In this document: positions 51,687 through 60,943 of the stretch, in pieces
How positions within the stretch are numbered: the first letter of the stretch is position 1
Layout: each line of letters begins with the position of its first letter
Origin: Bradyrhizobium sp. KBS0727
Lineage (GTDB): Bacteria > Pseudomonadota > Alphaproteobacteria > Rhizobiales > Xanthobacteraceae
Length of the DNA stretch: 64,000 nucleotides
Assembly (NCBI RefSeq): GCF_005937885.2
Contig: NZ_CP042176.1
Span: forward strand, 1,793,501-1,857,500
Direction of reading: 5' to 3'
Notes under the pieces: model-generated
What the model was told of the DNA's origin: nothing
Database searches by the model: none
Seen by the model: only the letters and a program-made list of their open reading frames with translations
Made by a program: the position numbers and the translations under genes

Positions 51687-52229
51687 CTAGTTCTTGCCGA
51701 TCACCTTGATCGGGCGCCCCTGGCTGATGAAGGCATAATGCCCGGGGCCAACGCTGCCAACCATCAGCGCCTCGACCGCGGGTTCGGCGATCTCGCTGGT
51801 GGCCGCCCAGTCGACCACGAAATTGGCCCCGGTGCCGCCGCGCACGTCGGTCGCGGCGACGAAGACCTCGATGGTCGAGAACGGTTTTAGCGCGACCGGC
51901 GTCTTGAGGTAGCTCTCCACCATTTTCCCGGACGTGTCGAAATAGGCCACTCGCTTCAGCACCAGCGGCCTGGTCTCCGAGGCGTTGTGAACGCAGAGCG
52001 TCACCGAAAAATCCGCCCGCAGCTTGCCCGCGCTCATCGAGACGCTGGAATAGACCGGTACATAAAATGCCCCGGAAACGGTGAGAGTTTCCGCCGGCAT
52101 GGCGGTGAGGGAACCGGCGAAATTCTGCTCGATGCTTCCCGCGGTCTGGGCTTCGGCGTCAGCGCCGTGCAGGATCGACAGGACGGCCAGAATGGTGAGA
52201 AAAGAGCCCGCTGCGCGGATGTGACACAT
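51687..52229 (-). CDS. Exported DUF3124-like protein
   Basis: The 180-residue product begins with a signal peptide (FLTILAVLSILHGADAEAQ) when started at 52229. The mature part, with FYVPVYSSVSMSAGKLRADFSVTLCVHNAS, VAYFDTSGKMVESYL and GTGANFVVDWAATS, fits the DUF3124 family of small periplasmic beta proteins of unknown function. It is divergent from the antiporter gene, 58 bp from its start. Confidence 0.8.
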   Translation of the reverse strand: MCHIRAAGSFLTILAVLSILHGADAEAQTAGSIEQNFAGSLTAMPAETLTVSGAFYVPVYSSVSMSAGKLRADFSVTLCVHNASETRPLVLKRVAYFDTSGKMVESYLKTPVALKPFSTIEVFVAATDVRGGTGANFVVDWAATSEIAEPAVEALMVGSVGPGHYAFISQGRPIKVIGKN

Positions 52230-52287
52230 TGCTCGTATGATCCGAGCGCGGGCGCCACTAGGTTGCGGGGAGGAAAAGTCCGGAATC

Positions 52288-54015
52288 ATGCACGAACTCA
52301 TTGGCGATATCACTCTATGCATCCTGTTCGCCTGGGTGCTCGGCCTGCTGGCCCATTTCTCCCGGCAGCCGCTGATCCTGGCCTACCTTATCGCCGGCTT
52401 TTTCATAGGTCCATTCGGCATGGGCTGGGTCAAGTCCCAGGAATCGATCGCCGTCATCTCCGAGCTCGGCCTGATCTTCATGCTCTTCATGATCGGGCTC
52501 GAAATCGACCTCAAAAAGATCGTGCGCGCCGGCAAGGTCATCCTGTTTGCGGCGGGCGGGCAGTTGATCGGCGGCTGCCTGCTCGGGACCCTGTTCTTCC
52601 TGGGAATCGGGCTGTCGATTGGGGGCGGCCATTTCGACGCGCTGTATCTCTGCGTCGCCTGCGCGCTTTCCAGCACGGTCATCATCGTCAAGGTGTTGTA
52701 CGAGAAGCGCGAGCTCGACACGCTGCCCGGGCGCATCACGCTCGGCGTACTGGTGCTGCAGGACATCTTCGCGATCCTGTTCCTGGCGGTGCAGCCGAGC
52801 CTCGACAATCTGCAGGTCAGCGTAATCCTGCTGTCGGTCGGCCGGGTCGGCGTGCTGGTGGCGACCGCGCTGGTGCTGAGCCGCTATGTGCTGCCGCGGC
52901 TGTTCCACCAGATCGCGCGGCGGCCGGAACTGATCCTGCTGGGCGCGCTGGCCTGGTGTTTCCTGATCGGCGAGATCGCCGAAAGACTGCATCTGTCGCG
53001 CGAAATGGGCTCGCTGGTGGCGGGGGTTTCGCTGTCGACCTTCCCCTATGCGCTCGACGTCACCGCCAAGGTGACGACGCTGCGCGATTTCTTCATCACG
53101 CTGTTCTTTGTCGCGCTTGGCATGACCATCCCGATTCCAGGGCTTTCGGTGATCGGACTGGCGCTACTGATCGCCGCCTTCACCGTGGTCAGCCGCGTGG
53201 TGACCACGTTCACGCCGCTGTACCTGATGAAGCAGGGTCTGCGCGCCAGCCTGCTGCCGGCAATCAACCTGGCACAGATATCCGAGTTCTCGCTGGTCGT
53301 GATCCAGACCGGCGTTTCCGCAGGCCATATCAGGACCGAGACATCGAGCGCCGCATCGTTTGCCTTCGTGATCCTGGCGGTGCTGAGCACGTTCGTAATG
53401 GCGCGCAGCGATCAGGTCACGCGGGGCCTGATCGGGCCGTTGAAGCGGATCGGGCTTCGCGATCTGGACGACGGCCACGACGCCGATGCCGGCCACGAGG
53501 GCGGGCACGGCGAAGCCCGCAAAATCGTCATCCTTGGCTTCTTCCGCGCCGCCAGCGCGCTGTTGAGCGAGATCGAAAGCCATACCCCTTCGGTCCTCGA
53601 ACAGATCACGGTGATCGACTTCAATCCCGTCGTGTTCCGGACCCTGTCGGATCGCGGCATGCACGTAGTCTATGGCGATATCAGCAACGTGGACACGCTG
53701 TTGCATGCGGGGGTCGGCAAGTCGGAACTGATCATCCTGAGCATACCGAACTCGCTGTTGAAGGGCGCCGACAATGAAAAACTGGTCCGGCACGTCCGTA
53801 CGCTCAACCCGACCGCCAAAATCGTCGCGACCGCGGAGCTGTTGTCCGACGTCAACGATCTGTACGAGGCTGGTGCCGATTACGTGACGGTGACAAGGCT
53901 GAGCGACGCCCACCAGTTGTACAAGGTGATCGAGGCCGCGCAGGCGGGGTTGCTGGAAGACAAGCGCGCGGAAACCGATGCGTTGCTCGCCGAACGCCGC
54001 GAAGTGCTGCCGTAG
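52288..54015 (+). CDS. Kef/CPA2-type cation:proton antiporter with RCK domain
   Basis: The 575-residue protein has a CPA2 membrane domain of about 12 helices (CILFAWVLGLLAHFSRQPLI, LGLIFMLFMIGLEIDLKK, CALSSTVIIVKVL, MGSLVAGVSLSTFPYA) and a C-terminal RCK/TrkA-N domain from about residue 420 (IVILGFFRAASALLSEIE, VYGDISNVDTLLHAGV). The first glycine loop is GFFRAA rather than GxGxxG, so nucleotide binding may be altered. The start at 52288 fits the first helix. It moves K+ or Na+ against protons. It is followed by a dispersed repeat. Confidence 0.9.
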   Translation: MHELIGDITLCILFAWVLGLLAHFSRQPLILAYLIAGFFIGPFGMGWVKSQESIAVISELGLIFMLFMIGLEIDLKKIVRAGKVILFAAGGQLIGGCLLGTLFFLGIGLSIGGGHFDALYLCVACALSSTVIIVKVLYEKRELDTLPGRITLGVLVLQDIFAILFLAVQPSLDNLQVSVILLSVGRVGVLVATALVLSRYVLPRLFHQIARRPELILLGALAWCFLIGEIAERLHLSREMGSLVAGVSLSTFPYALDVTAKVTTLRDFFITLFFVALGMTIPIPGLSVIGLALLIAAFTVVSRVVTTFTPLYLMKQGLRASLLPAINLAQISEFSLVVIQTGVSAGHIRTETSSAASFAFVILAVLSTFVMARSDQVTRGLIGPLKRIGLRDLDDGHDADAGHEGGHGEARKIVILGFFRAASALLSEIESHTPSVLEQITVIDFNPVVFRTLSDRGMHVVYGDISNVDTLLHAGVGKSELIILSIPNSLLKGADNEKLVRHVRTLNPTAKIVATAELLSDVNDLYEAGADYVTVTRLSDAHQLYKVIEAAQAGLLEDKRAETDALLAERREVLP

Positions 54016-54023
54016 AGCCTTAT

Positions 54024-54118
54024 CGGTTCTGATTGAATCAGAACCGGGCTTCTACCCTTTTGTTTTGACGCGTTTTCTTCACGCGAACCGGGCACCACTT
54101 CGCTCGAAAACGCTATAG
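54024..54118. repeat. GACGCGTTTTCTT-type dispersed repeat, copy 2
   Basis: The same order as in copy 1: a hairpin with arms CGGTTCTGATT and AATCAGAACCG (54024-54046), a T-rich segment, then GACGCGTTTTCTTCACGCG, AACCGGGCACCACTTCGCTC and AAAACGCTATAGC. Compared with copy 1 the hairpin arms show compensating changes (CGAT/ATCG versus TGAT/ATCA). It fills the space between antiporter and tctA stop codons. Confidence 0.8.
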
Positions 54119-54121
54119 CGT

Positions 54122-55639
54122 TTACAGGCTGCTCTCCTGCGCCATCGCGTCGGCAAACGCGGCGCGGCGGCGGGCGATGAAGCCGGCGACCAGGATCGCG
54201 GCCACCAATAGCCAGACCGTGATTGCGATCGGGCTTTGGACGTAGATCCAGGGATCGCCGTCGCTGAGAAACAGCGCCTCGCGAAAGTGCTTTTCGATAT
54301 TGGGCCCGAGGATCAGGCCGACCACCAGCGGCGCAAGCTGGAATTTCATCTTGTTGAAGGCGTAGCCGACGATGCCGGCGGCGAGCAGCACCCAGACGTC
54401 GAAGATGCTGTTGCGGACGCTGTAGGTACCGATCACCGACAGCACCAGCAGCAGCGGAATGAACAGGTAATGCGGAATCCGCAGCAGGCTGACCCAGACC
54501 CCGACCATCGGGATGTTCAGCGCCAGCAGCATGATGTTGCCGATATAGGCGGAGGCGATCAGGCCCCAGAAGATTTCCGGGTGCTGGGTGATCAACAGCG
54601 GTCCGGGCTGGATGCCCTGCACCAGCATCGCCGAGATCATCAGCGCTGCGATCGGCGTGAAGGGGATGCCGAGCGCGAGCAGCGGCACCAGCGAGGCGGT
54701 GGCGGCGGAATTATTGGCGGCCTCGGGACCGGCGACGCCTTCGATCGCGCCGGAGCCGATTTCATTCGCATATTTCGAGGTTGCCTTCTCCAGCCGGTAG
54801 GAGGCGAACGACGCCAGCGTCGCCGCCGGTCCCGGCACCAGGCCGAACAGAAAGCCCAGGAACGTGCCGCGCAACCACGACGGCACCGCGCGCTTCCATT
54901 CGGTGCGGGTCGGCAGCAGGTCGCGCATCTTCACCGATTCCGGCCGGTTGGCGGCATGCGCCTTGTCCTCGACCAGCAGCATCAGTTCGGCGAATCCATA
55001 GAGCCCGACCACGACCGGCACCAGCGACACCCCTTCGGCGAGGTCGGGAAGGCCGAACGTAAACCGCGTCTCGCCGGTGACGGCTTCCTGGCCGATGGTC
55101 CCCAGCATCAGCCCGAGCGTCATCGGTAGCAATGCCGAGGCCAGCGTGCCGCCTGAAATCCGCGACATCACGATCAGGCCGCCGGCGGTGAGTGCGAAGA
55201 ATTCCGCCGGCCCGAACAGGATCGCGAGATTGGCCAGCGACGCCGAGAACAGCATGACGCCGACGACCGCAAGCGTGCCGCCGACAAAGGAGCCGACCGC
55301 GACGATGGTCAGCGTCGCCCCGGCGCGGCCCTTCTTGGCAAGCTGGTAGCCGTCGATCGCGGTCACGACGGAGGCGGATTCACCGGGGATGTTGAGCAGG
55401 ATCGCGGTGGTCGAGCCGCCATACATCGAGCCGTAGAAGATGCCGGCCATCATGATCAGGCCCGAGGTCGGATCGAGCGAGAACGTCAGCGGCAGTATCA
55501 GTGCCACGCCGGCAACCGGCCCAAGCCCCGGCAGCACGCCGATCGCCGTGCCCGCAAACGCGCCGACAAAGGCCGCAAGCAGGTTGGCGGGCGTTGCCGC
55601 GATGTGCAGTCCGTAGAGCAGGCCCTGGAGGGGGTTCAT
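54122..55639 (-). CDS. tctA: Tripartite tricarboxylate transporter large permease TctA
   Basis: The 505-residue membrane protein has about 12 helices and the TctA hallmarks: AFAGTAIGVLPGLGPVAGVALILPLTF near the N-terminus, GIFYGSMYGGSTTAILLNIPGE and the second repeat GPAATLASFASYRLEK with GVAGPEAANNSAATASLVPLLALGIP. It forms the solute channel, driven by an ion gradient, with TctB and the periplasmic TctC. It is the last gene of the minus-strand tctCBA operon, 10 bp after tctB. Confidence 0.94.
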   Translation of the reverse strand: MNPLQGLLYGLHIAATPANLLAAFVGAFAGTAIGVLPGLGPVAGVALILPLTFSLDPTSGLIMMAGIFYGSMYGGSTTAILLNIPGESASVVTAIDGYQLAKKGRAGATLTIVAVGSFVGGTLAVVGVMLFSASLANLAILFGPAEFFALTAGGLIVMSRISGGTLASALLPMTLGLMLGTIGQEAVTGETRFTFGLPDLAEGVSLVPVVVGLYGFAELMLLVEDKAHAANRPESVKMRDLLPTRTEWKRAVPSWLRGTFLGFLFGLVPGPAATLASFASYRLEKATSKYANEIGSGAIEGVAGPEAANNSAATASLVPLLALGIPFTPIAALMISAMLVQGIQPGPLLITQHPEIFWGLIASAYIGNIMLLALNIPMVGVWVSLLRIPHYLFIPLLLVLSVIGTYSVRNSIFDVWVLLAAGIVGYAFNKMKFQLAPLVVGLILGPNIEKHFREALFLSDGDPWIYVQSPIAITVWLLVAAILVAGFIARRRAAFADAMAQESSL

Positions 55640-55649
55640 TGTTGCACCG

Positions 55650-56153
55650 TCAAAACAGCCATTGCTTGAACAGGCCTGCGGGCATCTGAACCTTCAGCAG
55701 CCGGACAAAGAACAATTCGAAACTGAGCGCGATCACCACCGCATAGATCGCAAGCCGCACGACCGATCGCTTGGGGTCATCCGACAGCAGCCACATGCTC
55801 GCCAGCAGAAACAGCGCCGACGCGATCATGTTGCCGATCAGGGGCATCGCCAGGAAGTAGATCGCGAACGCCGCCAGCACCTTTAGCAACCGGCGCAGGT
55901 CGGCGCCCGCCGGCAACGAAAAGGTCGCCGGCATCGAATCGTCGGCGCCGTGCTTTTCGAGCATGACCGAAATGGCCGAGATCGCGAGCAGGAGACCGAC
56001 CGCGATCGGGAAAATCGCCGCCCCCGGCTTGTGCCAGCGCCCGACCGACAGCGTCTGCCAGGCGTCGGCGACGTAACCGGCGGCCAGCAGCAGCGCGAGC
56101 AGGCCGACGAGCCGCCGCGCCCGCGGCAGCCCGAAGCTGGTTGCCGGCGTCAC
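55650..56153 (-). CDS. tctB: Tripartite tricarboxylate transporter small permease TctB
   Basis: The 167-residue protein has four hydrophobic helices (LVGLLALLLAAGYVADAW, AAIFPIAVGLLLAISAISVML, LLKVLAAFAIYFLAMPLIG, LAIYAVVIALSFELFFVRLL), the usual TctB plan. The GTG start at 56153 overlaps the tctC stop as GTGA, indicating coupling. TctB has low sequence conservation, so the call relies partly on context. Confidence 0.88.
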   Translation of the reverse strand: MTPATSFGLPRARRLVGLLALLLAAGYVADAWQTLSVGRWHKPGAAIFPIAVGLLLAISAISVMLEKHGADDSMPATFSLPAGADLRRLLKVLAAFAIYFLAMPLIGNMIASALFLLASMWLLSDDPKRSVVRLAIYAVVIALSFELFFVRLLKVQMPAGLFKQWLF

Positions 56154-57145
56154 CTGTCGTCATCCAGGAATTTGATGACGTCGCGGAACTTGGCGTCGTA
56201 GGCGGCCAGTTCCTGCTTCATATCGTCGCCGATCTTGGGATCGGAGGTGTAGCCGTTGGCTTTCAGGAAACTCTTGAACTCGTCGCTCTCGACGATGGTC
56301 TTCGAGACCGCCGTCAGCCTCTCGAGGATCGGCTTCGGCAGGCCGTTGGGCGCAATCACGTAGTAGCCGACCGGAAAGGTGTCTTTCCACGGCGTCTCGC
56401 CGATCGGCTTGGCGTCCGGCAGCAGATCGTATTTGCCCTGCTGGAACACCGCGATCGCGCGCAGCTTGCCGGCGTCGATCTGGCCCTTCATGCCGGGCGC
56501 AAAGCCCGAGGAGCCGTCGACACGGCCGCCGAGTGCGGCCAGCGTCGCTTCGCCGCCGCCGCCGGTGAACGGCACCGTGACGATGCGTAGCCCAGCCAGC
56601 TTGTTGAGCTGCTGAATGACGATGTCGTTGATCGAGCGCAAGCCGGATACCGACACTTTCAGCTTGCGCGGATTGGCCCGCGCCTCGGTGATGAAATCGT
56701 CGAGCGTCTTCCAGCGCGAGTCTGACGGCACCGCGAGGATGACCGGCAGATCGGACAATTTGGCGATCGACTGGTAGTCATCAGCCGATTTCCAGGCCAG
56801 CCCTTTCATCTCCAGCGGCTGGTAGGCCAGCGACGAACTGGAGCCGAGCCCGATGGTGTAGCCATCCGGGGTGGCGCGGATCACGGCGCCGGTGCCGATG
56901 GTCGCGGAAGCGCCCGGCTTGTTCTCGACGATCACCTTGACCTTGAGTTGCTTCTCCAGGAGCTCGGCATACTTGCGGCTGATCGGGTCGGTCGAGCCGC
57001 CCGGCGCGTAGGGGACGTAGAAGGTGATGTCCCGGGTTGGCCACGCATCAGCGGCGCGAGTGGTGGGCGAAAGTCCCGTGACGGCTGCCAGCAGGGCGAT
57101 GCCGGCCCATGCCGCCTGACGGAAATTCGATTGAAAACGCACCAT
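56150..57145 (-). CDS. tctC: Tripartite tricarboxylate transporter binding protein TctC (Bug family)
   Basis: The 331-residue protein has a signal peptide (AAWAGIALLAAVTGLSP, cleavage near TRAADAW) and Bug hallmarks ITFYVPYAPGGSTDPISRKY, VENKPGASATIGTGAVI, DGYTIGLGS and FTGGGGEATLAALGG. It captures a carboxylate-type ligand in the periplasm for TctAB. The start at 57145 fits the leader; longer upstream frame is not coding. It is the first gene of tctCBA and divergent from ribB with a 230-bp space. Confidence 0.92.
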   Translation of the reverse strand: MVRFQSNFRQAAWAGIALLAAVTGLSPTTRAADAWPTRDITFYVPYAPGGSTDPISRKYAELLEKQLKVKVIVENKPGASATIGTGAVIRATPDGYTIGLGSSSSLAYQPLEMKGLAWKSADDYQSIAKLSDLPVILAVPSDSRWKTLDDFITEARANPRKLKVSVSGLRSINDIVIQQLNKLAGLRIVTVPFTGGGGEATLAALGGRVDGSSGFAPGMKGQIDAGKLRAIAVFQQGKYDLLPDAKPIGETPWKDTFPVGYYVIAPNGLPKPILERLTAVSKTIVESDEFKSFLKANGYTSDPKIGDDMKQELAAYDAKFRDVIKFLDDDR

Positions 57146-57375
57146 GTTTCTACCCAGCGCCTGCTTCTTGTTTTTATGGCTGCGACCATGGCGATCGGGA
57201 CTGGACCCCGTCAATGATTTTTCCTGTTCCGGCCCTGTCGCAGCATGGCCTTTCCGCCAGCCCCTTCCGCGACTTCCTGCCCTGCGTATTGACGCTGGCG
57301 CAGGCCTTTTTGACGCTGGCGCCGGCCTTGGAGTCCGGCTAATGCACTCCCAGCAGCAAGCGAGACCGTGAGAAA

Positions 57376-58452
57376 ATGCCCGATACAATCCAGGAAGTTC
57401 TGCAAGCCTTTGCCAAGGGCGAACTCGTCGTCGTCACCGATGACGAAGACCGGGAGGGTGAGGGCGACTTGATCGTCGCCGCCTCACTGTGCACCGCCGA
57501 GAAGATGGCATTCATCATCCGTCATACCTCGGGCATCGTCTGTGCGCCGATCACCCAGGACGACGCCCGCCGGCTGCGGCTCGATCCGATGGTGGCGCAT
57601 AACGATTCAAGCCACACCACCGCCTTCACCGTCTCGGTCGACTACAAGCCGGACGGCGGCACCGGCATCTCCGCGGACGAACGCGCCTCGTGTTGCCGTG
57701 CACTCGCCAATCCCAATGCTGGCGCCAATGATTTTGCTCGGCCCGGCCATATCTTTCCGCTGATCGCCCGCGACGGCGGCGTGCTGCTGCGCTCGGGCCA
57801 TACCGAGGCCGCGGTCGACCTCTGCAAGCTCTCCGGCCTGCCGCCGGTCGGCGTCATCAGCGAGTTGATGAACGACGACGGCACCGTGATGAAGGGCGAG
57901 CAGGTCGCCAGATTCGCCGCCGCCAACAAGCTCAAGCACGTCACGATCGCTGACATGATCGCCTACCGCCAGGCGCGCGAGAAGCTGATTGAACGCGTCG
58001 CGACCTTTACGACGGACAGCCCGATCGGACCGCTGCAGGGCTATGCCTACCGCTCGCCGTTCGACGAGATCGCGCACGCTGCGTTCGTCTACAACGGTAT
58101 CGGCGACGGCAAGAACGTCCTGACGCGGCTTCACAAGCCCAACATCGTCAAGGATCTCTTCACCGGACAGGCGCGCATGCAGGTCGTGCTCAACCATTTC
58201 AAGCTGGCCGGTCGCGGCGTGCTGGTTTACCTGCGCGACGGCGCCGCCGGGGTTCCCGTCGAGCCGGTGGGCGAGCAGAAATCCGCCGAAGCCGATCGCA
58301 ACCGGCAGTGGCGTGAAGTCGGCGTCGGCGCGCAGATCCTGCGCGATCTCGGCATTACCTCGATCCGGCATCTGACCTCGTCGGTCCACGACTACAAGGG
58401 ACTGTCGGGTTTCGGGATCGAGATCGTCTCGAATGAGAAGCTGGAAGGTTAG
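57376..58452 (+). CDS. ribB: 3,4-dihydroxy-2-butanone 4-phosphate synthase with degenerate GTP cyclohydrolase II domain
   Basis: The 358-residue protein has a complete RibB domain at residues 1-205: VVTDDEDREGEGDLIVAA (acidic active-site loop), IIRHTSGIVC, ARPGHIFPL and RSGHTEAAVDL. It converts ribulose 5-phosphate to the four-carbon riboflavin precursor. The C-terminal 150 residues resemble GTP cyclohydrolase II (SPIGPLQGYAYRSPFDE, GVLVYLRDGAAGVPVE) but the region where RibA has its zinc cysteines reads LHKPNIVKDLFTGQARM with no cysteine, so that activity is presumably absent, as in other alphaproteobacterial homologues. No FMN riboswitch was recognised upstream. Confidence 0.92.
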   Translation: MPDTIQEVLQAFAKGELVVVTDDEDREGEGDLIVAASLCTAEKMAFIIRHTSGIVCAPITQDDARRLRLDPMVAHNDSSHTTAFTVSVDYKPDGGTGISADERASCCRALANPNAGANDFARPGHIFPLIARDGGVLLRSGHTEAAVDLCKLSGLPPVGVISELMNDDGTVMKGEQVARFAAANKLKHVTIADMIAYRQAREKLIERVATFTTDSPIGPLQGYAYRSPFDEIAHAAFVYNGIGDGKNVLTRLHKPNIVKDLFTGQARMQVVLNHFKLAGRGVLVYLRDGAAGVPVEPVGEQKSAEADRNRQWREVGVGAQILRDLGITSIRHLTSSVHDYKGLSGFGIEIVSNEKLEG

Positions 58453-58456
58453 CTTC

Positions 58457-58515
58457 CGTCATTCCGGGTTCGCTTTGCGCCCTCCGGTGCGCAATTGCGC
58501 ACCGGGGAATGGCGC
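58457..58515. repeat. REP-like palindromic repeat, variant
   Basis: CGTCATTCCGGGTTCGC is followed by a perfect 22-base palindrome at 58484-58505 (each arm CCGGTGCGCAA). It starts 5 bp after the ribB stop. The first block matches the family at 11152, while the second arm is replaced by GGGGAATGGCGC. Confidence 0.65.
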
Positions 58516-58593
58516 AGGGAAAGATTTGCGATTCCCCTCATAGACCTTTAGTTTAGTGCCCAATTCCGCAAGGACGATGCGAAAGGGATTTTC

Positions 58594-59808
58594 ATGAGCG
58601 TGCGCCCTCAGACCAAGGACAAGCCGACTGCCGCCGGTTTCCAGTGGGACGATCCGTTCCTGCTCGACGAACAGCTCACCGAAGACGAGCGCATGATCCG
58701 CGACACCGCGCGCGCCTATGCGCAGGACAAGCTGCTGCCACGCGTCACCAAGGCCTACCTAGAAGAAAAGACCGATCGCGAGATCTTCAACGAGATGGGC
58801 GAGCTCGGCTTGATCGGCATCACGCTGCCGGAAGAATATGGCTGCGCCAATGCAAGCTATGTCGCCTATGGCCTGGTGGCACGCGAGATCGAGCGCGTCG
58901 ATTCCGGCTATCGCTCGATGAATTCGGTGCAGTCGTCGCTGGTGATGCACCCGATCTACGCCTATGGCGACGAGAACCAGCGCAAGAAATACCTGCCGAA
59001 ACTCGCGACCGGCGAGTGGGTCGGCTGCTTCGGCCTGACCGAGCCGGATGCCGGCTCCGATCCCGGCGGCATGAAGACCCGCGCCGAGAAGGTTTCCGAC
59101 GGCTACCGGCTCACCGGCAGCAAGATGTGGATCTCCAACGCGCCGATCGCCGACGTTTTCGTGATCTGGGCGAAGTCGGCCGCGCACGACAACCAGATCC
59201 GCGGCTTCATCCTTGAGAAGGGCATGAAGGGCCTGTCGGCGCCGAAGATCGGCGGCAAGCTTTCGTTGCGCGCCTCGATCACCGGCGAGATCGTGATGGA
59301 TGGCGTGGTGGTGCCGGAGAGCGCGCTGTTGCCCAACGTGTCCGGCCTGAAGGGCCCGTTCGGCTGCCTCAACCGCGCCCGCTACGGCATCTCCTGGGGC
59401 GTGCTCGGCGCCGCCGAGGACTGCATGCACCGCGCCCGGCAATACACGCTCGACCGCAAGCAGTTCGGCCGGCCGCTGGCGGCGACGCAACTGGTGCAGA
59501 AGAAGCTCGCCGACATGCAAACCGAGATCGCGCTCGGGCTGCAGGCCTCGCTCCGTGTCGGCCGGCTGATGGACGAGGGCAAGATGGCCCCGGAGATGAT
59601 CTCGATCGTCAAGCGCAACAATTGCGGCAAGTCGCTCGACATCGCCCGCGTGTCGCGCGACATGCACGGCGGCAACGGCATCCAGATCGAATATCATGTG
59701 ATGCGCCACGCCGCGAATTTGGAAACCGTCAACACCTATGAAGGCACCCACGACGTCCATGCCCTGATCCTGGGCCGGGCGATCACCGGCATTCAGGCGT
59801 TTTCGTAA
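58594..59808 (+). CDS. gcdH: Glutaryl-CoA dehydrogenase (acyl-CoA dehydrogenase family)
   Basis: The 404-residue flavoenzyme matches GcdH in length and sequence: [17 protein letters not shown] at the N-terminus, [21 protein letters not shown] (FAD loop), [57 protein letters not shown] with catalytic E383. It oxidises and decarboxylates glutaryl-CoA to crotonyl-CoA in lysine, tryptophan and benzoate degradation. Its start is in an intergenic region after a repeat; a promoter was not assigned. A repeat follows the stop by about 12 bp. Confidence 0.94.
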   Translation: MSVRPQTKDKPTAAGFQWDDPFLLDEQLTEDERMIRDTARAYAQDKLLPRVTKAYLEEKTDREIFNEMGELGLIGITLPEEYGCANASYVAYGLVAREIERVDSGYRSMNSVQSSLVMHPIYAYGDENQRKKYLPKLATGEWVGCFGLTEPDAGSDPGGMKTRAEKVSDGYRLTGSKMWISNAPIADVFVIWAKSAAHDNQIRGFILEKGMKGLSAPKIGGKLSLRASITGEIVMDGVVVPESALLPNVSGLKGPFGCLNRARYGISWGVLGAAEDCMHRARQYTLDRKQFGRPLAATQLVQKKLADMQTEIALGLQASLRVGRLMDEGKMAPEMISIVKRNNCGKSLDIARVSRDMHGGNGIQIEYHVMRHAANLETVNTYEGTHDVHALILGRAITGIQAFS

Positions 59809-59819
59809 GGGTCCCTTTT

Positions 59820-59933
59820 GTCATTCCGGGGCGCGCCGAAGGCGCGAACCCGGAATCTCGAGCCGCATTATTCCGTTCATTCCATCACATCGAGATTCCG
59901 GGTCTGGCCCTTCGGGCCATCCCGGAATGACGT
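59820..59933. repeat. REP-like palindromic repeat pair
   Basis: TGTCATTCCGGGGCGCGCC opens the element and CATCCCGGAATGACG closes it. Inside are the shorter inverted pieces GAACCCGGAATCTCGAG and CGAGATTCCGGGTC. The element lies between gcdH and the MBL-fold gene; the open frame through it is not coding. Confidence 0.75.
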
Positions 59934-59949
59934 TGAAGTGAAAAAGCCC

Positions 59950-60867
59950 ATGGCCGACAACGACGACATCCCGTTCAACCGTGACTTCCCGCTGAAGCCG
60001 GGTGTCGTCGAAGAAGCACGCCCAGGCGTGCGGCGGGTGCTGTGCGACAACCCGAGCCCGTTCACCTTCACCGGTACGGTCAGTTACATCGTCGGCAAGG
60101 GCAAGGTCGCGATCATCGATCCCGGTCCCGACGACGAGGCGCACGCGAAGGCGCTGCTGGATGCCGTGCGCGGCGAGACCGTGACGCATATTCTGGTCAC
60201 CCATACCCATCGCGACCACTCGCCGAACACCGCGCGGATCAAGGCCGCCACCGGCGCGCCGGTTTACGCCGAGGGGCCGCATCGCGCCTCGCGGCCGCGC
60301 TTCGAAAGCGAGAAGCACAATCCGGAATCCGGCGCCGACCGCGACTTCAGGCCGGACATCGAGGTCAAGAACGGCGACACCATCGAAGGCGCCGGCTGGG
60401 TGCTGGAGGCGGTGGCGACGCCCGGTCACACCGCCAACCATCTGGCGTTCGCCTGGCCCGAGCGGAAGTTCAATTTCGTCGGCGACCACGTCATGGGCTG
60501 GTCGACCTCGATCGTGGCGCCGCCGGACGGATCGATGATCGACTACATGGCCTCGCTGGAACGGCTGGAGCGGCGCGCGGAGGATTTGTATTTCTCTGGC
60601 CACGGACCGGAGATCCCGGAAGGGCCGCGCTACGTGCGCTTCCTGGCCCGGCACCGCAAGGCCCGCGAAGCCTCGATCCTGCACCGTCTCGGCAAGGGCG
60701 ATGCCGACATTCCGACCATGGTGCGCGCGATCTATATCGGCCTCGATCCGCGGCTGACCACCGCGGCCGGCTATTCCGTGCTGGCGCATCTGGAAGGTCT
60801 GGTTGCCCGCGGCATCGTCGCCACCGACGGCGATCCGGTGATCGGCGGAACCTATCGGATGGCTTGA
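59950..60867 (+). CDS. MBL-fold metallo-hydrolase (LACTB2-like)
   Basis: The 305-residue protein has the dinuclear-metal motif THTHRDH (near residue 88), ATPGHTANHLAF, FVGDHVMGW and FSGHGPEI, and a C-terminal helical domain (YVRFLARHRKAREASILHRL) typical of LACTB2-like hydrolases, which act on small esters or RNA. The ATG at 59950 was chosen because the longer frame upstream runs through a repeat. No obvious link to neighbours; not the PhnP type. Confidence 0.88.
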   Translation: MADNDDIPFNRDFPLKPGVVEEARPGVRRVLCDNPSPFTFTGTVSYIVGKGKVAIIDPGPDDEAHAKALLDAVRGETVTHILVTHTHRDHSPNTARIKAATGAPVYAEGPHRASRPRFESEKHNPESGADRDFRPDIEVKNGDTIEGAGWVLEAVATPGHTANHLAFAWPERKFNFVGDHVMGWSTSIVAPPDGSMIDYMASLERLERRAEDLYFSGHGPEIPEGPRYVRFLARHRKAREASILHRLGKGDADIPTMVRAIYIGLDPRLTTAAGYSVLAHLEGLVARGIVATDGDPVIGGTYRMA

Positions 60868-60872
60868 CTGCT

Positions 60873-60940
60873 CCGTCATTCCGGGGCGATGCGAAATTGC
60901 GCATCGTAGTTCATCGCTGCGCGATGCCCCGGAATGACGG
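60873..60940. repeat. REP-like palindromic repeat
   Basis: Arms CCGTCATTCCGGGGC (60873-60887) and GCCCCGGAATGACGG (60926-60940) are perfect inverted repeats; the interior has ATTGCGCATCGTAGTTC, which also occurs in modified form in the copy at 11152. It fills the space between two convergent genes. Confidence 0.8.
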
Positions 60941-60943
60941 CTG

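Noticed and set aside
57146..57375. FMN riboswitch upstream of ribB
   Set aside because: I searched by eye for the conserved FMN-aptamer pieces and found none in the 230-bp spacer.
59818..59949. N-terminal extension of the MBL-fold protein
   Set aside because: The extra codons translate a palindromic repeat; the conserved protein begins at 59950.
59950..60867. MBL-fold protein as PhnP of the phosphonate pathway
   Set aside because: It has the LACTB2-like C-terminal helical domain, lies 27 kb from the phn operon among unrelated genes, and lacks PhnP-like features that I can recognise.
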